Positions 7,901-16,986 are shown, counted from the first letter of the stretch. The stretch is DNA of 64,000 bases from an uncultured Pseudodesulfovibrio sp. (GCF_963675635.1 NZ_OY776488.1:1711501-1775500); one strand, 5' to 3'. Made by a program: numbers and translations. The notes: generated from the sequence alone by a model not told the origin.

Positions 7901-8914
7901 TCATGTCACCCATGCCCATATCCAGGCAAATACTGGTATGGCAAGGGCTGCCACATACAACCAACCGCCCGCGACATTATTCGGTAGCCCAAGACGATTT
8001 GTAGCGAACCCAGTACAAAATCCAAGACCGAGACCGGACAAAAAGCCAAACAGGTGTGCTCCAAGATCGGTTTCTTCCCCAGCTCCGAGCATAGCCAGCA
8101 GACCGAGCCCCGCGCCGAATGGGATGACTGCGGACCGAATGAAATCGAACGTGCGCTGAACATATCCTGCGTCTGGATGATATCGTCTCCCGCTCATATG
8201 GAATGAGGAAATAGCCGCAAGCACGCCTGCCGCGCCAAAAGTGGCCGTGGAAAAACCGATGGCATCATGGTGGACACCAAGAACAATTGAATTAATCAGG
8301 TTGCCGAGAATTCCCGCTCCAAAAGTCAACAGCCAGGTCAATCCCGCACCGAGCCTGCGTGAAGCCAGCCAGATGAACACACCGCCGATAACCGCATTAC
8401 CAGCCACATGTGGACCGCTGCCATGCAGCGTCAGCGCTGTCGCCAACCGCCACCATTCGCCTGAAAGGATGGCCCCGGCATCTGCACTGCCAAGCTTGAC
8501 CCAGAGAGCTGGATACAAACCCATTCCAGGAAATGTCCGATTATATACCCAGTAGAAAAGCACGAGAAGAGCCAAAGCGTACATGGTCGGTTCAAGCCCG
8601 CTGACAGGCCGGAGGTCAACCAGGGTAACAGTCCGCCAGTCCGGCGTATTTTCCTCGAAGTAGAGCGAGATCTCGCCCTTTGCGCGATCCGCGAACCACT
8701 CTTGCACCTGCACCGTATACCCACCACCCTGTGCAGCAGACAATTGCCGGAGTCTGTGCGGCACATGGCGGGATGCAAGGATCAACGCCCAGAGTTTTGC
8801 CTCTTCATGCGACAGCTTTGCGGAAGGTTCATCGCGAACAAACGGAGCAAGATCGACCCAGACGGGTCGGAACGCGCGACCGAGAAAGCCGGAATCGTTG
8901 GAGGATGAGTGCAT
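7901..8914 (-). CDS. Rhomboid family intramembrane serine protease
   Basis: The product is a polytopic membrane protein with an extra N-terminal soluble domain of about 100 residues, then six or more transmembrane segments. Rhomboid features are HGSGPHVAGNAVIGG (H-N pair on TM2), the catalytic Ser in AIGFSTATFGAAG, and the catalytic His in GAHLFGFLSGLGLG. The serine motif reads G-F-S-T rather than G-x-S-G. Rhomboids cut substrates within the bilayer; no substrate is evident here. The frame is open 23 codons further upstream, but MHSSSNDSG is the more natural start. It is divergent from the GH3 gene, sharing a gap of about 100 bp. Confidence 0.85.
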   Translation of the reverse strand: MHSSSNDSGFLGRAFRPVWVDLAPFVRDEPSAKLSHEEAKLWALILASRHVPHRLRQLSAAQGGGYTVQVQEWFADRAKGEISLYFEENTPDWRTVTLVDLRPVSGLEPTMYALALLVLFYWVYNRTFPGMGLYPALWVKLGSADAGAILSGEWWRLATALTLHGSGPHVAGNAVIGGVFIWLASRRLGAGLTWLLTFGAGILGNLINSIVLGVHHDAIGFSTATFGAAGVLAAISSFHMSGRRYHPDAGYVQRTFDFIRSAVIPFGAGLGLLAMLGAGEETDLGAHLFGFLSGLGLGFCTGFATNRLGLPNNVAGGWLYVAALAIPVFAWIWAWVT

Positions 8915-9013
8915 GGCCCCAGTGTAGGGGAAAAATGAATATGCGCAAACAGGTTTCCCTCTTGCGCGGACGGCCCGTGCCATCTATGGTCGCCAAAACA
9001 CACTGGAGTTCCA

Positions 9014-10111
9014 ATGTTCCAACGCCTGTCCCTCGTTATCCTGTCCCTGATTCTCACCATGATCCCGACTGTTGCCACCAGTGCGGACCTCGACACCATG
9101 ATCGGACAAATGCTCATGGCAGGTTTCCGTGGTTATACGGTCGACACGAACAGCCCCATTGTCCAGGATATCAAAGACCGCCATCTGGGCGGAGTCGTGC
9201 TCTTCGACTATGACGTGGAGCTTGGTAAAGCGGAACGCAACATAGAAAACCCGGATCAGGTAAAAGAACTCAATCGACAACTTCAGTCTTTCGCCACGAC
9301 ACCACTCTTCGTTGCCGTAGATCAGGAAGGCGGCAAGGTGCAGCGTCTCAAAAGGGAATACGGATTCCATGCGACGCCTTCCGCACAAAACATATGCGCG
9401 TCCGGTGATTTCAAGGTACGCACCTCCGGCTACATGGTCGGCACGACCCTGTCGGCCAACGGATTCAATCTCGATTTCGCGCCAGTAGCAGACGTAAATG
9501 TCAACCTTGGTTCCCCGGCCATCGGCAAGCTGGAGCGAAGCTTTTCCGCTGATCCGCAAAAAGTGACGCGATGCGCCGAACTCTTTGCCGGAGAACTGAA
9601 ACGAAGCGGTGTCCTCTCCTGCCTCAAGCATTTCCCCGGGCATGGCTCAGCAGGCACAGACAGTCACATGGGTGTAACCGATGTGACCAAGACATGGACC
9701 GAAACCGAACTGATCCCCTACCGCGAACTGATCGCCAAACGCATCCCCACGATGATAATGACCGCACACATTTTCAACGCGCACCTTGACCCGAAGTACC
9801 CGGCCACCCTGTCTCACAAGATCATCACCGGCATTCTGCGCACGGATCTCGGCTACGAGGGTGTCGTCATCACCGATGACATGAACATGAAGGCCATAAC
9901 CGAGCAGTTCGGTCAGGAAGAAGCCATCCGTCTGGCAATCGAAGCCGGAGCGGACATTCTGCTCTTCGGCAACAATCTGCGCTACGACCCAGACATCGTG
10001 AAAACAGCCCATGCCGCCATCAAACAGATGGTCGACAATGGAACCATTTCGCACAAACGGATCGAACAGTCTTATGAGCGGATATTGGTGTTAAAAAAGA
10101 CGCTGAATTAG
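9014..10111 (+). CDS. Exported glycoside hydrolase family 3 protein (beta-N-acetylhexosaminidase type)
   Basis: After a signal peptide (residues 1-23) comes a complete GH3 catalytic barrel of about 340 residues. Hallmarks of the NagZ-like bacterial group are VDQEGGKVQRL, the loop KHFPGHGSAGTDSH carrying the His-Asp catalytic pair, and VVITDDMNMKAI with the nucleophile Asp. These enzymes remove beta-linked GlcNAc from muropeptides or other glycans. NagZ of the recycling pathway is cytoplasmic, whereas this protein has a signal peptide and should act in the periplasm or outside, closer to exported BglX/YbbD-type members. It is transcribed alone. Confidence 0.92.
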   Translation: MFQRLSLVILSLILTMIPTVATSADLDTMIGQMLMAGFRGYTVDTNSPIVQDIKDRHLGGVVLFDYDVELGKAERNIENPDQVKELNRQLQSFATTPLFVAVDQEGGKVQRLKREYGFHATPSAQNICASGDFKVRTSGYMVGTTLSANGFNLDFAPVADVNVNLGSPAIGKLERSFSADPQKVTRCAELFAGELKRSGVLSCLKHFPGHGSAGTDSHMGVTDVTKTWTETELIPYRELIAKRIPTMIMTAHIFNAHLDPKYPATLSHKIITGILRTDLGYEGVVITDDMNMKAITEQFGQEEAIRLAIEAGADILLFGNNLRYDPDIVKTAHAAIKQMVDNGTISHKRIEQSYERILVLKKTLN

Positions 10112-10203
10112 AGCACCTGATTTGTCGTGCGCCAAAAACAGAAGCCACCATCGACTCCAATCAAATTCCGGGGCATCGACAACAAAGGCAAACAATCAGG
10201 CCA

Positions 10204-10632
10204 TTAGTTCTGCGTAGCGAATTTCGAGATTTTTCCGTCTTCCGCAATCAACAAAAGCAAACCGTCCTTGAACTTCACGGTCTGCGGTTGCGTCAGGGAT
10301 TGAAAAAAGCGCATCTCCTGATCATTTATAGCATCCACACAAGCTCGCATCGTGGCCGCCATGGGACCAAAAGCCACCACGGAGCCATTCAGCGTGTATG
10401 AGCCGTGATAGGAGTTACAACCGGCCAGACCTCGGACAGTCCCATCTTCACCGAATTCAATGGAAGAATGCGTCATGTCTATAACCGGCTTACCCAGGAT
10501 GTATTCGGCAACCCAGACCTTACCGGTCAATTGCGGCAATATGGTCTCGCCGTTTTCCTGCTTGGCACATCCCATAGACAGAAAAGCGACAACAACCAGC
10601 GCCAGAGTAATTTTCGCTTGTATTCCGTACAC
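10204..10632 (-). CDS. META-domain lipoprotein (HslJ-like)
   Basis: The N-terminus is a lipoprotein signal with a lipobox (LSMGCAKQ), followed by a META domain of about 110 residues: IEFGEDGTVRGLAGCNSYHG, a GPMAATMRAC element, then strands to the C-terminus. META/HslJ proteins sit in the envelope of Gram-negative bacteria; in E. coli HslJ is linked to novobiocin tolerance. The start is GTG with GAAGGAG six bases upstream; an ATG inside that region is out of frame. It lies 18 bases downstream of a paralogous META gene on the same strand, an apparent tandem duplication. Confidence 0.88.
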   Translation of the reverse strand: MYGIQAKITLALVVVAFLSMGCAKQENGETILPQLTGKVWVAEYILGKPVIDMTHSSIEFGEDGTVRGLAGCNSYHGSYTLNGSVVAFGPMAATMRACVDAINDQEMRFFQSLTQPQTVKFKDGLLLLIAEDGKISKFATQN

Positions 10633-10650
10633 GTCATACTCCTTCTCAAT

Positions 10651-11118
10651 CTACCAGAACAGACCACCGCTGCCGAAGGTAAATACCATTGGCTCGGATT
10701 GGTCAGAACTGAACAACTTCAGTTCTTCATCTTCCACTTTGACTTTGCTGATCGTCGCCAAAAAAGTCAGATATGTATATTCCTGTTCACCCAAAGCCGC
10801 ACCGCACGCCTTGCGGGTTGTCGCCATCGGGCCGAAAGACAGACTGTCGCCGGTCAGAGTATATTTCCCGTTGAACGAATTACAGCCGCCAAATCCTTCG
10901 ACGGTGCCGTCGGCATTGAATTTAAGGGTCAGGGGAGTATCTGTCTCGACATCCCTGGCAAACAGGTTCTTCAAATTCCACACCTTGTTGACCAGTTCAC
11001 TTTCCAGTGTTTTCTGATCCATGGTCGGGGTGTCTTCGTGAGAACTGCACCCGAATGCGAGCAGCATCACGAGCAGCAGTGAAACGAAACAACAATATTT
11101 TTTCCAGTTCATAGCCAT
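10651..11118 (-). CDS. META-domain lipoprotein (HslJ-like), paralogue
   Basis: This 155-residue lipoprotein has a lipobox LLAFGCSSHE and a META domain with LKFNADGTVEGFGGCNSFNG and FGPMATTRKACGAA, clearly paralogous to the neighbouring downstream gene. AAGGAG stands seven bases before the chosen ATG; an earlier in-frame ATG would place that ribosome binding site inside the coding region. Both genes are probably co-transcribed. The conserved paired Cys in the two GCNS/ACxxA elements would form a periplasmic disulphide. The function is inferred only from the family. Confidence 0.88.
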   Translation of the reverse strand: MAMNWKKYCCFVSLLLVMLLAFGCSSHEDTPTMDQKTLESELVNKVWNLKNLFARDVETDTPLTLKFNADGTVEGFGGCNSFNGKYTLTGDSLSFGPMATTRKACGAALGEQEYTYLTFLATISKVKVEDEELKLFSSDQSEPMVFTFGSGGLFW

Positions 11119-11189
11119 GATTTTCTCCTTGATCTTCAATGCTCACAAAGGACTATCAGGTGGCTGCTTTCGTGGCAAGATACAATAGG

Positions 11190-11219
11190 AAAAGCCCCGG
11201 CACAGCACTGTGCCGGGGC
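11190..11219 (-). terminator. Terminator downstream of trpB2
   Basis: The strong GC stem gccccggcacag / ctgtgccggggc is followed on the minus strand by TTTTCC. It lies 20 bases after the trpB2 stop codon. Confidence 0.88.
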
Positions 11220-11239
11220 CGTTGTATGCAGAGTGACGA

Positions 11240-12583
11240 CTAATCGATCTTCGGGCAGGCCTTGAGGGCTTCCTCAATGTCACGCTGAGGCAGCTCAAAA
11301 TTGGTGAGCAACCCCTGATTAAAAGCATCATAAGAGGCCAGATCAAGCATGCCGTGACCGGAATACAGGAACACGACCACATCGTCGGGACCGGCTGTTT
11401 TGGCGACTTCGATAGCCCCCTTGATGGCATGAGAGGTCTCAGGCGCAGGCAGGAAGCCTTCCGTCTCAAGGAAGAGCTTGGCCGCCTCAAAGCATTCCGT
11501 CTGAAAATATGCCACAGGCTCAGTCAGCCCTTCTTCAACGATATTGCAGACGATAGGGGCGTCACCATGGTAACGCAGACCGCCGGCATGGATGGGGGCA
11601 GGCATGAAATCGTGGCCGAGCGTATGCATCTTGACCAGCGGAGTCAGCCGAGCCATGTCGCCGAAGTCATAACGGTATTCACCGCGTGTCAAAGTGGGAC
11701 ATGCCTTTGGTTCCACCGGAATGAACTTGACCGGATCACCTGCCAGCTTCTCTGGCAGGAACGGCAGCACCAGACCCCCGAAGTTGGAACCGCCACCGAC
11801 GCAGCCGACAAGGTGAGTGACTTTTTCATCGATCATTTCAAGCTGTTTCTTGACTTCCAGACCCGTGATCGTCTGATGGATGAGTACATGGTTGAGCACG
11901 GAACCAAGCGCGTATTTGGTATTGTCATGGGTTGCCGCATCTTCAACAGCTTCGGAAATCGCCAGACCGAGACTTCCCTTGCAGTCGGGATCTTTTGCCA
12001 GCATCTCCCGGCCGGTACGTGTCTCTTCCGAAGGAGAAGCAAAGATGGTGCCGCCATAGGTGTTGATAAGCATCTTGCGATACGGCTTCATTTCATAACT
12101 CACCTTGACCATGTAGACCACGCACTCCATGTCGAACTGCGAACAGGCAAATGACAGGGCCGTGCCCCACTGCCCGGCACCGGTTTCGGTGGCAAGGCGT
12201 TCAACGCCTTCAAGTTTGTTGTAATATGCCTGGGGAACGGCAGTATTGGGCTTGTGTGAACCAGCCGGGGAACCGGACTCGTCCTTGTAATAGATCTTGC
12301 ATTTGGCGCCGATGGCCTTTTCGAGCTTGTCGGCCCGAACCAGCGGCGATGGACGCCACAACTTGTACACGTCGAGTACTTCCTGGGGAATGTCGATGAA
12401 CCGATCCTGGCTCATTTCCTGTGCAATGAGAGAATCCGGAAAAATCGGAGCCAGCATTTCGGGAGTAAGGGGTTCCATGGTTTCCGGGTTGAGCGGCGGA
12501 GCCATGGGGGTGGGCAAATCCGGCATGGGATTATACCACTGAGTCGGCATCTGGTCCTGAGGTAAAAAGATCTTTTTCAACAT
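11240..12583 (-). CDS. trpB: TrpB2-type tryptophan synthase beta chain
   Basis: The 447-residue PLP enzyme belongs to the TrpB2 branch, which condenses indole with serine and often acts without a dedicated alpha subunit. The Schiff-base lysine is in AGSHKPNTA (near residue 110), the phosphate loop is [11 protein letters not shown], and the C-terminal ETSHAIKGA and [10 protein letters not shown] elements are typical. Length and the N-terminal extension ([18 protein letters not shown]) match TrpB2 rather than the 400-residue TrpB1. No other trp gene is nearby. GGAGGA precedes the ATG, and a leader with an attenuator-like structure lies upstream. Confidence 0.93.
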   Translation of the reverse strand: MLKKIFLPQDQMPTQWYNPMPDLPTPMAPPLNPETMEPLTPEMLAPIFPDSLIAQEMSQDRFIDIPQEVLDVYKLWRPSPLVRADKLEKAIGAKCKIYYKDESGSPAGSHKPNTAVPQAYYNKLEGVERLATETGAGQWGTALSFACSQFDMECVVYMVKVSYEMKPYRKMLINTYGGTIFASPSEETRTGREMLAKDPDCKGSLGLAISEAVEDAATHDNTKYALGSVLNHVLIHQTITGLEVKKQLEMIDEKVTHLVGCVGGGSNFGGLVLPFLPEKLAGDPVKFIPVEPKACPTLTRGEYRYDFGDMARLTPLVKMHTLGHDFMPAPIHAGGLRYHGDAPIVCNIVEEGLTEPVAYFQTECFEAAKLFLETEGFLPAPETSHAIKGAIEVAKTAGPDDVVVFLYSGHGMLDLASYDAFNQGLLTNFELPQRDIEEALKACPKID

Positions 12584-12665
12584 GTACAGTTCCTCCGAAC
12601 AGTTTTGAGAGCGGTATCGAGGATGCGCGGGCTTTCCGGCATCATTTCGATCACAATCGATTCAT

Positions 12666-12880
12666 AAAAAAAACCACTGGCGTCATATCCAGCGGCTTCA
12701 TCCGATTCTCAAACTGCGTGCACAAGCAAGCCGCCACCCCTGCGGGATGACGGAAAGACTTCAACACGCGCCTAAGAATCAGGCCGCTTGACGTTACGCC
12801 ACCCGCGTCCACAAAAGTAAGTAAATGAGATGGGTGTAATCATGGGAGTAGGGTTACGCCGATTGTTGAAATAAAGTCAA
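12666..12880 (-). promoter_or_regulatory. Candidate trp attenuator leader upstream of trpB2
   Basis: Reading the minus strand, a TTGACT -35-like box (12880-12875) is followed by a 23-codon reading frame with one Trp codon (12843-12772), then a 7-bp hairpin (12695-12689 with 12680-12674) followed directly by eight T (12673-12666). The 5' half of the hairpin can pair instead with 12735-12728 (GGCGGCTT with AAGCCGCT), which would break the terminator. A GCGGG run beside the Trp codon can pair with a CCCGC further on. This is the topology of transcription attenuation. No good ribosome binding site is visible before the leader ATG. The remaining DNA to 13004 holds nothing else I can name. Confidence 0.45.
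12772..12843 (-). CDS. Candidate Trp-containing leader peptide, 23 aa
   Basis: The short frame starts at ATG and ends at TAG; its single tryptophan is codon 15 (GRGWRN). It lies between the putative promoter and the attenuator hairpin of trpB2. Known Trp leaders usually carry two or more Trp codons and a ribosome binding site; this one has a single Trp and no obvious site, so it may be leaderless or spurious. Confidence 0.35.
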   Translation of the reverse strand: MITPISFTYFCGRGWRNVKRPDS

Positions 12881-13004
12881 GGAAGGTTCATGTCCATTGC
12901 CACTGGACCCAGCGGCGGCAATATAAAAGATTCCGCAGGGTACAGTCCCGGCCCGCCGTTCCCGGCTAAGACAGCGACCAAATACTCCTCGATGATCAGA
13001 TGAG

Positions 13005-13745
13005 CTAAACATGATCCGACATCCCCATAATCAGCTCAGGTAATATCTTGCCCGCTTCTCCATGTAGGGCAAAATCCATCAGTCCAGTATTCGGCGTCGG
13101 CTCCAGATTGATCTCGACAGTCACGGCACCATGATCTTTTGCCAACTGATGGAACGACGCCGCCGGCTGCACCATATTCGAAGTGCCTATGGAAAGAAAA
13201 ACGTCCGCCTTGCTTATCTGGTCGATGGCGACTCGCAAGACTCCCGGCACCAATGGCTCACCGAGCCAGACGACTCCAGGTCTAAGCAGATGACCGCATA
13301 CCGGACATGCGGGCATTTCCGGCAACATGGATCTGTCTTCGTGAACATGGGTGCAAACGGTGCATTTCACCTGCCAAAGACTGCCGTGCATTTCCATGAG
13401 CTTTCGGCTCCCGGCCATAGCATGGAGTCCATCAACATTCTGGGTAATCAGAAGAAAATTCGGCACTCGCCGCTCCATTTCGACAAGAGCCAGATGTGCC
13501 GAATTGGGAACGCACATCCCTACCGATTCACGCCGCCAATTATAGAACTCCCACACCAGCTCTGGATGCTGCATAAAGGCGTCAACTCTCGCCAGATCTT
13601 CCGGTTTATGGTTTTTCCACAAACCGTCCCGACCTCGAAATGAAGGTACTCCGCTCTCGACGGATATTCCCGCCCCCGTCAGTGCGACCACAGTGTTACT
13701 CCCGTCGAGCAGGGCTTTCACCATTTCCATATCAGCCTGAGCCAT
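13005..13745 (-). CDS. cobB: NAD-dependent protein deacylase (sirtuin)
   Basis: The 246-residue sirtuin has the NAD-binding motifs ALTGAGISVESGVPSFRG and TQNVDGLH (catalytic His in the following MHGS), and a four-cysteine zinc module, CTVC...CPVC, near residues 128-150. It removes acetyl or other acyl groups from lysines using NAD+, for example reactivating acetyl-CoA synthetase in other bacteria. The length matches bacterial class III (CobB) or class U enzymes. No acetyltransferase or target gene is adjacent; icd follows divergently after 160 bp of AT-rich DNA. Confidence 0.93.
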   Translation of the reverse strand: MAQADMEMVKALLDGSNTVVALTGAGISVESGVPSFRGRDGLWKNHKPEDLARVDAFMQHPELVWEFYNWRRESVGMCVPNSAHLALVEMERRVPNFLLITQNVDGLHAMAGSRKLMEMHGSLWQVKCTVCTHVHEDRSMLPEMPACPVCGHLLRPGVVWLGEPLVPGVLRVAIDQISKADVFLSIGTSNMVQPAASFHQLAKDHGAVTVEINLEPTPNTGLMDFALHGEAGKILPELIMGMSDHV

Positions 13746-13905
13746 TCTATCTACCTATTTATAAAAACTTAATTTATTAAATTAGTTACCCGATTTTATC
13801 GCCGAGGCACTTCGGGCACGACTTGCAATCTCACCGAATAAACGTCATAGTCCGTTTCCGCATTCCGCGCTCACCCCGCTACCCCCTCGAACAAGGAGGC
13901 TCCTT

Positions 13906-15048
13906 TTGGCAACAAAAACAGTATACTACATCGAAGGGGACGGCATCGGCCCCGAAGTCTGGAAGGCCGGTCGTCCGGTTATCGACGCTGCTGTAAAGAA
14001 AGCATACGGCACTGACAACGCTCTCGACTGGCAGCTCCTGCTGGCCGGAGAAAAAGCCTACGCTGAAACCGGCGAACATCTGCCCAAGGTGACAATGGAC
14101 ACGCTTGCCAAAGCCGACCTCGCCATGAAAGGGCCACTCAACACTCCGGTCGGCGAGGGATTTCGCAGTCTGAACGTCACCATGCGTCAGGTCTTCGACC
14201 TCTACGCCTGCATCCGGCCCATCAAATATTTCAAGGGAATCGAATCCCCGGTCAAGCGTCCCGATCTGGTCGACATGGTTGTCTTCCGCGAAAACACCGA
14301 AGATGTTTACGCCGGTATTGAATACCAGTCAGCCAGCCCGGAAGCCAAGAAGTTAATCGACTTTCTGGTAGAGGAATTCGACGCCAAGATCGACCCCACA
14401 GCCGGAATCGGTATCAAGCCCATCACCCCGGCAGGTTCCAAGCGCCTTGTAAAGAAGGCACTTGATTTTGCCATCGCAGAGAACAAGCCGTCCGTCACGC
14501 TCGTTCACAAAGGCAACATCATGAAGTACACCGAGGGTGGCTTCCGTGCCTGGGGGTACGAGTTAGCTGATGAAGAATATAAAGGCAAAGTCGTACGCGA
14601 AGGCGAAGACGGCACAGGCGTTATCATCAAGGACCGCATCGCCGACGCCATGTTCCAGAATGCGCTGATGTACCCTGAGCAGTATTCGGTCCTTGCTACG
14701 ACCAACCTCAACGGCGACTACATCTCTGATGCACTGGCCGCACAGGTCGGCGGCCTCGGCCTCGCCCCCGGCGTCAACATGGGTGACAATCTCGCTTTCT
14801 TCGAACCCACTCACGGCACAGCCCCGACCATCGCAGGCAAGGACATGGCCAACCCCGGCTCCCTGATCTTGTCCGGCGCCATGATGCTCGAACATATCGG
14901 CTGGCACGAGGCTGCTGCACTCATCCACAAAGCCGTGGAAAAGGCCCTGACCGGCAAGAAGGTCACAGTGGATCTCGCCGCGCAGATCAATGGCGCCACC
15001 CAGGTTGGCTGTCAGGAATTCGGCGACATTCTGCTGAGCAATCTCTAA
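13906..15048 (+). CDS. icd: Isocitrate dehydrogenase
   Basis: The 380-residue enzyme oxidises and decarboxylates isocitrate to 2-oxoglutarate. Signatures include YYIEGDGIGPEVW at the N-terminus, GEGFRSLNVTMRQ (Ser88 matches the phosphorylatable active-site Ser of E. coli), VHKGNIMKYTEG, and ATTNLNGDYISDALAA for metal binding. At the coenzyme site the sequence is THGTAPTIAGKD: the Lys-Tyr pair that contacts the NADP 2'-phosphate in E. coli is Thr308-Ile309 here, so coenzyme preference is open. The start is TTG with AAGGAGG seven bases upstream. A strong terminator follows. Confidence 0.95.
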   Translation: MATKTVYYIEGDGIGPEVWKAGRPVIDAAVKKAYGTDNALDWQLLLAGEKAYAETGEHLPKVTMDTLAKADLAMKGPLNTPVGEGFRSLNVTMRQVFDLYACIRPIKYFKGIESPVKRPDLVDMVVFRENTEDVYAGIEYQSASPEAKKLIDFLVEEFDAKIDPTAGIGIKPITPAGSKRLVKKALDFAIAENKPSVTLVHKGNIMKYTEGGFRAWGYELADEEYKGKVVREGEDGTGVIIKDRIADAMFQNALMYPEQYSVLATTNLNGDYISDALAAQVGGLGLAPGVNMGDNLAFFEPTHGTAPTIAGKDMANPGSLILSGAMMLEHIGWHEAAALIHKAVEKALTGKKVTVDLAAQINGATQVGCQEFGDILLSNL

Positions 15049-15070
15049 AGACTCCTTACTTTCAACAATC

Positions 15071-15104
15071 AAACCGTCCGGTCAGCAGATCGGACGGTTT
15101 TTTT
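15071..15104 (+). terminator. Terminator after icd
   Basis: The perfect stem aaaccgtccg / cggacggttt is followed by a continuous T-run. Confidence 0.93.
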
Positions 15105-15194
15105 ATACCCATCCCCAAAAGCCATTGGCATGGTACATGCAATTTTTTGCGAACAATTAAAACAACACGACGTGAACCATAAGGAGACTCAGGC

Positions 15195-16292
15195 GTGTAC
15201 CTCAAACAATTGCAGGAAAACTGGAATACATTTGGCGAAGAAGATGCCATGTGGGCAGTCTGTTCAACACCAGAAAAAAAGCATAACCAGTGGGATAAAA
15301 AAGAATTTTTCGCAACTGGTGTTCAATGCGTCTCCCAACTCGAAGCCTGGATGAAGACCAATGGACTTCCCGAACACCAGAAGACCGCCCTGGACTTCGG
15401 CTGTGGTGTTGGAAGATTGACACAAGCCCTCTGTGCACACTTCGACTGCTGCGTCGGGGTTGATATTGCCCCATCCATGATCAAGCAGGCCAAGCAGCTC
15501 AATCAGCAGGGCAAACGCTGTGTGTACCGGCTCAACGAATCGGACGATCTGCGAGTGTTTCCTGATAAAAGCTATGACCTCGTGTATACACAGCATGTGT
15601 TGCAGCACATTCATCCTCAGGTTGCGCTCAAGTACATTGCCGAGTTCATCCGTATCCTCCGCCCCGGCGGTCTCGCATGCTTTCATTGCCCGAGTGCAGC
15701 GGCGACACACGCCTACCCTCAAGAAGGCATCACCTGTTCGCTGGACACCACTGTCAGCGACATCACCATGGAGCACATGAGTCTGGCAACAATACCGGTT
15801 CGTGTGACCAATACATGTACACATCCAATCGGTACTGACCAGTCCACAAGTGCTCCTGCCAGGATATGGCATCACTGGGTCAACCAAACCACTGGTGAAT
15901 TACACCAGATGCACGGGTATACCAACGTGCCGACAACCATCATCGGACAAGGTGAATCCCTTGAATTCGACTACAAGGCCGCTTCCCCGCCCACTCCAGA
16001 CAACTACGAGTTGGTCCTGACTCCAACCAGTTTCTTCAATGTTCCCCTCACTGATTCGGTTTCTGACCTGATCACGGTTTCTGTTGAAGTGACGCCGCAA
16101 GCGGAAAAGGACACTGCGCCGAAAGCTCGGATATCCTCTGCCAAACGCCCACGGAGCGAAAGCCACGCCATTCCGATTGAAGCGGTCACACGCGTCATCG
16201 AACTGGCCGGCGGCCGTCTGGTGGATGTGGAAAGTTCACAGGCCCACCCCGGAGCTGTCGTCAAGACACTCTACTATGCAACACGCCGTTAG
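15195..16292 (+). CDS. SAM-dependent methyltransferase with inserted beta-sandwich domain
   Basis: Residues 55-180 are a class I Rossmann methyltransferase: motif I ALDFGCGVGRLTQAL, the acidic end of strand 2 CVGVDIAPS, and LVYTQHVLQHI and ILRPGGLACFHCP downstream. Residues about 200-300 are a separate Ig-like beta-sandwich (IPVRVTNTCTH, ARIWHHWVN, IGQGESLEF, DNYELVLTP), a module I know from methyltransferases and glycosyltransferases of surface-glycan loci. The final residues (GGRLVDVESSQ and ATRR) look like the last methyltransferase strands, so the sandwich interrupts the fold. The start is GTG with AAGGAG nine bases upstream. The substrate is unknown; a surface polysaccharide is a guess from the module. 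Confidence 0.8.
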   Translation: MYLKQLQENWNTFGEEDAMWAVCSTPEKKHNQWDKKEFFATGVQCVSQLEAWMKTNGLPEHQKTALDFGCGVGRLTQALCAHFDCCVGVDIAPSMIKQAKQLNQQGKRCVYRLNESDDLRVFPDKSYDLVYTQHVLQHIHPQVALKYIAEFIRILRPGGLACFHCPSAAATHAYPQEGITCSLDTTVSDITMEHMSLATIPVRVTNTCTHPIGTDQSTSAPARIWHHWVNQTTGELHQMHGYTNVPTTIIGQGESLEFDYKAASPPTPDNYELVLTPTSFFNVPLTDSVSDLITVSVEVTPQAEKDTAPKARISSAKRPRSESHAIPIEAVTRVIELAGGRLVDVESSQAHPGAVVKTLYYATRR

Positions 16293-16313
16293 TACGGCAT
16301 CTCCCGATTATTA

Positions 16314-16352
16314 AAACGCAGGCTCCGGTTTAGTGTCGGAGCCTGCGTTTTT
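16314..16352 (+). terminator. Terminator after the methyltransferase gene
   Basis: A 14-bp stem (aaacgcaggctccg / cggagcctgcgttt) with a 9-base loop is followed by T residues. Confidence 0.9.
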
Positions 16353-16422
16353 ATGAAGAAAAAGGCCTGACTTTCCCTATCGAACTATATTAGGTGTTGC
16401 CAAAATCGGCATGGTCGACTAA

Positions 16423-16986
16423 ATGAAAACCATGCCTGAAAATGACAAACAAATTCTTGTCCTGGGCGTCGGGAACATCCTCTACACGGATGAAGGTTTC
16501 GGCGTACGGGTTGCTGAGGAACTTGAACAGAAGTATGAGTTTTCCCCAAATGTTACCGTCATAGACGGCGGCACATTGGGGCTGCGACTCATGGGTCCGA
16601 TCATGGATTCGGATTATCTGATCATTGTTGACATAGTGCTGAATGACGGCAAGCCCGGTGAAGTGTTCCGCCTGCTCGGGGAAGACCTAAACAAGGCGTG
16701 CGCTTTCAAGAACTCCATGCACCAGACCGACCTGCTCGACACCCTGGCCAATTGCAGCCTCATGGGCGAAGTGCCGGATGATGTCATTCTCTACGGCATT
16801 GAACCGCTGAATTACAAGGACATGTCTGCGGCCCTGTCCCCGGAGCTTGAAGCCAAGCTCCCCGAAGTGATTGATGCCGTTCTCAAAGAAGTAGAAAAAG
16901 CCGGTGGGACATACACGTCCCGCTCCATGACGAACCCAGCAACGGAGAAAGTCTATGTGCCTCGCGATACCAGCCGAAATTCTTGA
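16423..16986 (+). CDS. [NiFe] hydrogenase maturation protease (HyaD/HynC family)
   Basis: This 187-residue endopeptidase removes the C-terminal tail of a [NiFe] hydrogenase large subunit after Ni insertion. Family hallmarks are the nickel-binding residues in VLGVGNILYTDEGFGVRVAE (Glu near 24), VIDGGTLG, LIIVDIVLNDGKPGE (Asp) and MHQTDLLDTL (His). The substrate is very probably the hydB product encoded 1.3 kb away on the other strand, which carries a cleavable tail after its DPCxxCxxH motif. The 3' end overlaps the hypC start by 32 bases. The C-terminal 30 residues are extended and polar relative to HyaD. Confidence 0.93.
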   Translation: MKTMPENDKQILVLGVGNILYTDEGFGVRVAEELEQKYEFSPNVTVIDGGTLGLRLMGPIMDSDYLIIVDIVLNDGKPGEVFRLLGEDLNKACAFKNSMHQTDLLDTLANCSLMGEVPDDVILYGIEPLNYKDMSAALSPELEAKLPEVIDAVLKEVEKAGGTYTSRSMTNPATEKVYVPRDTSRNS

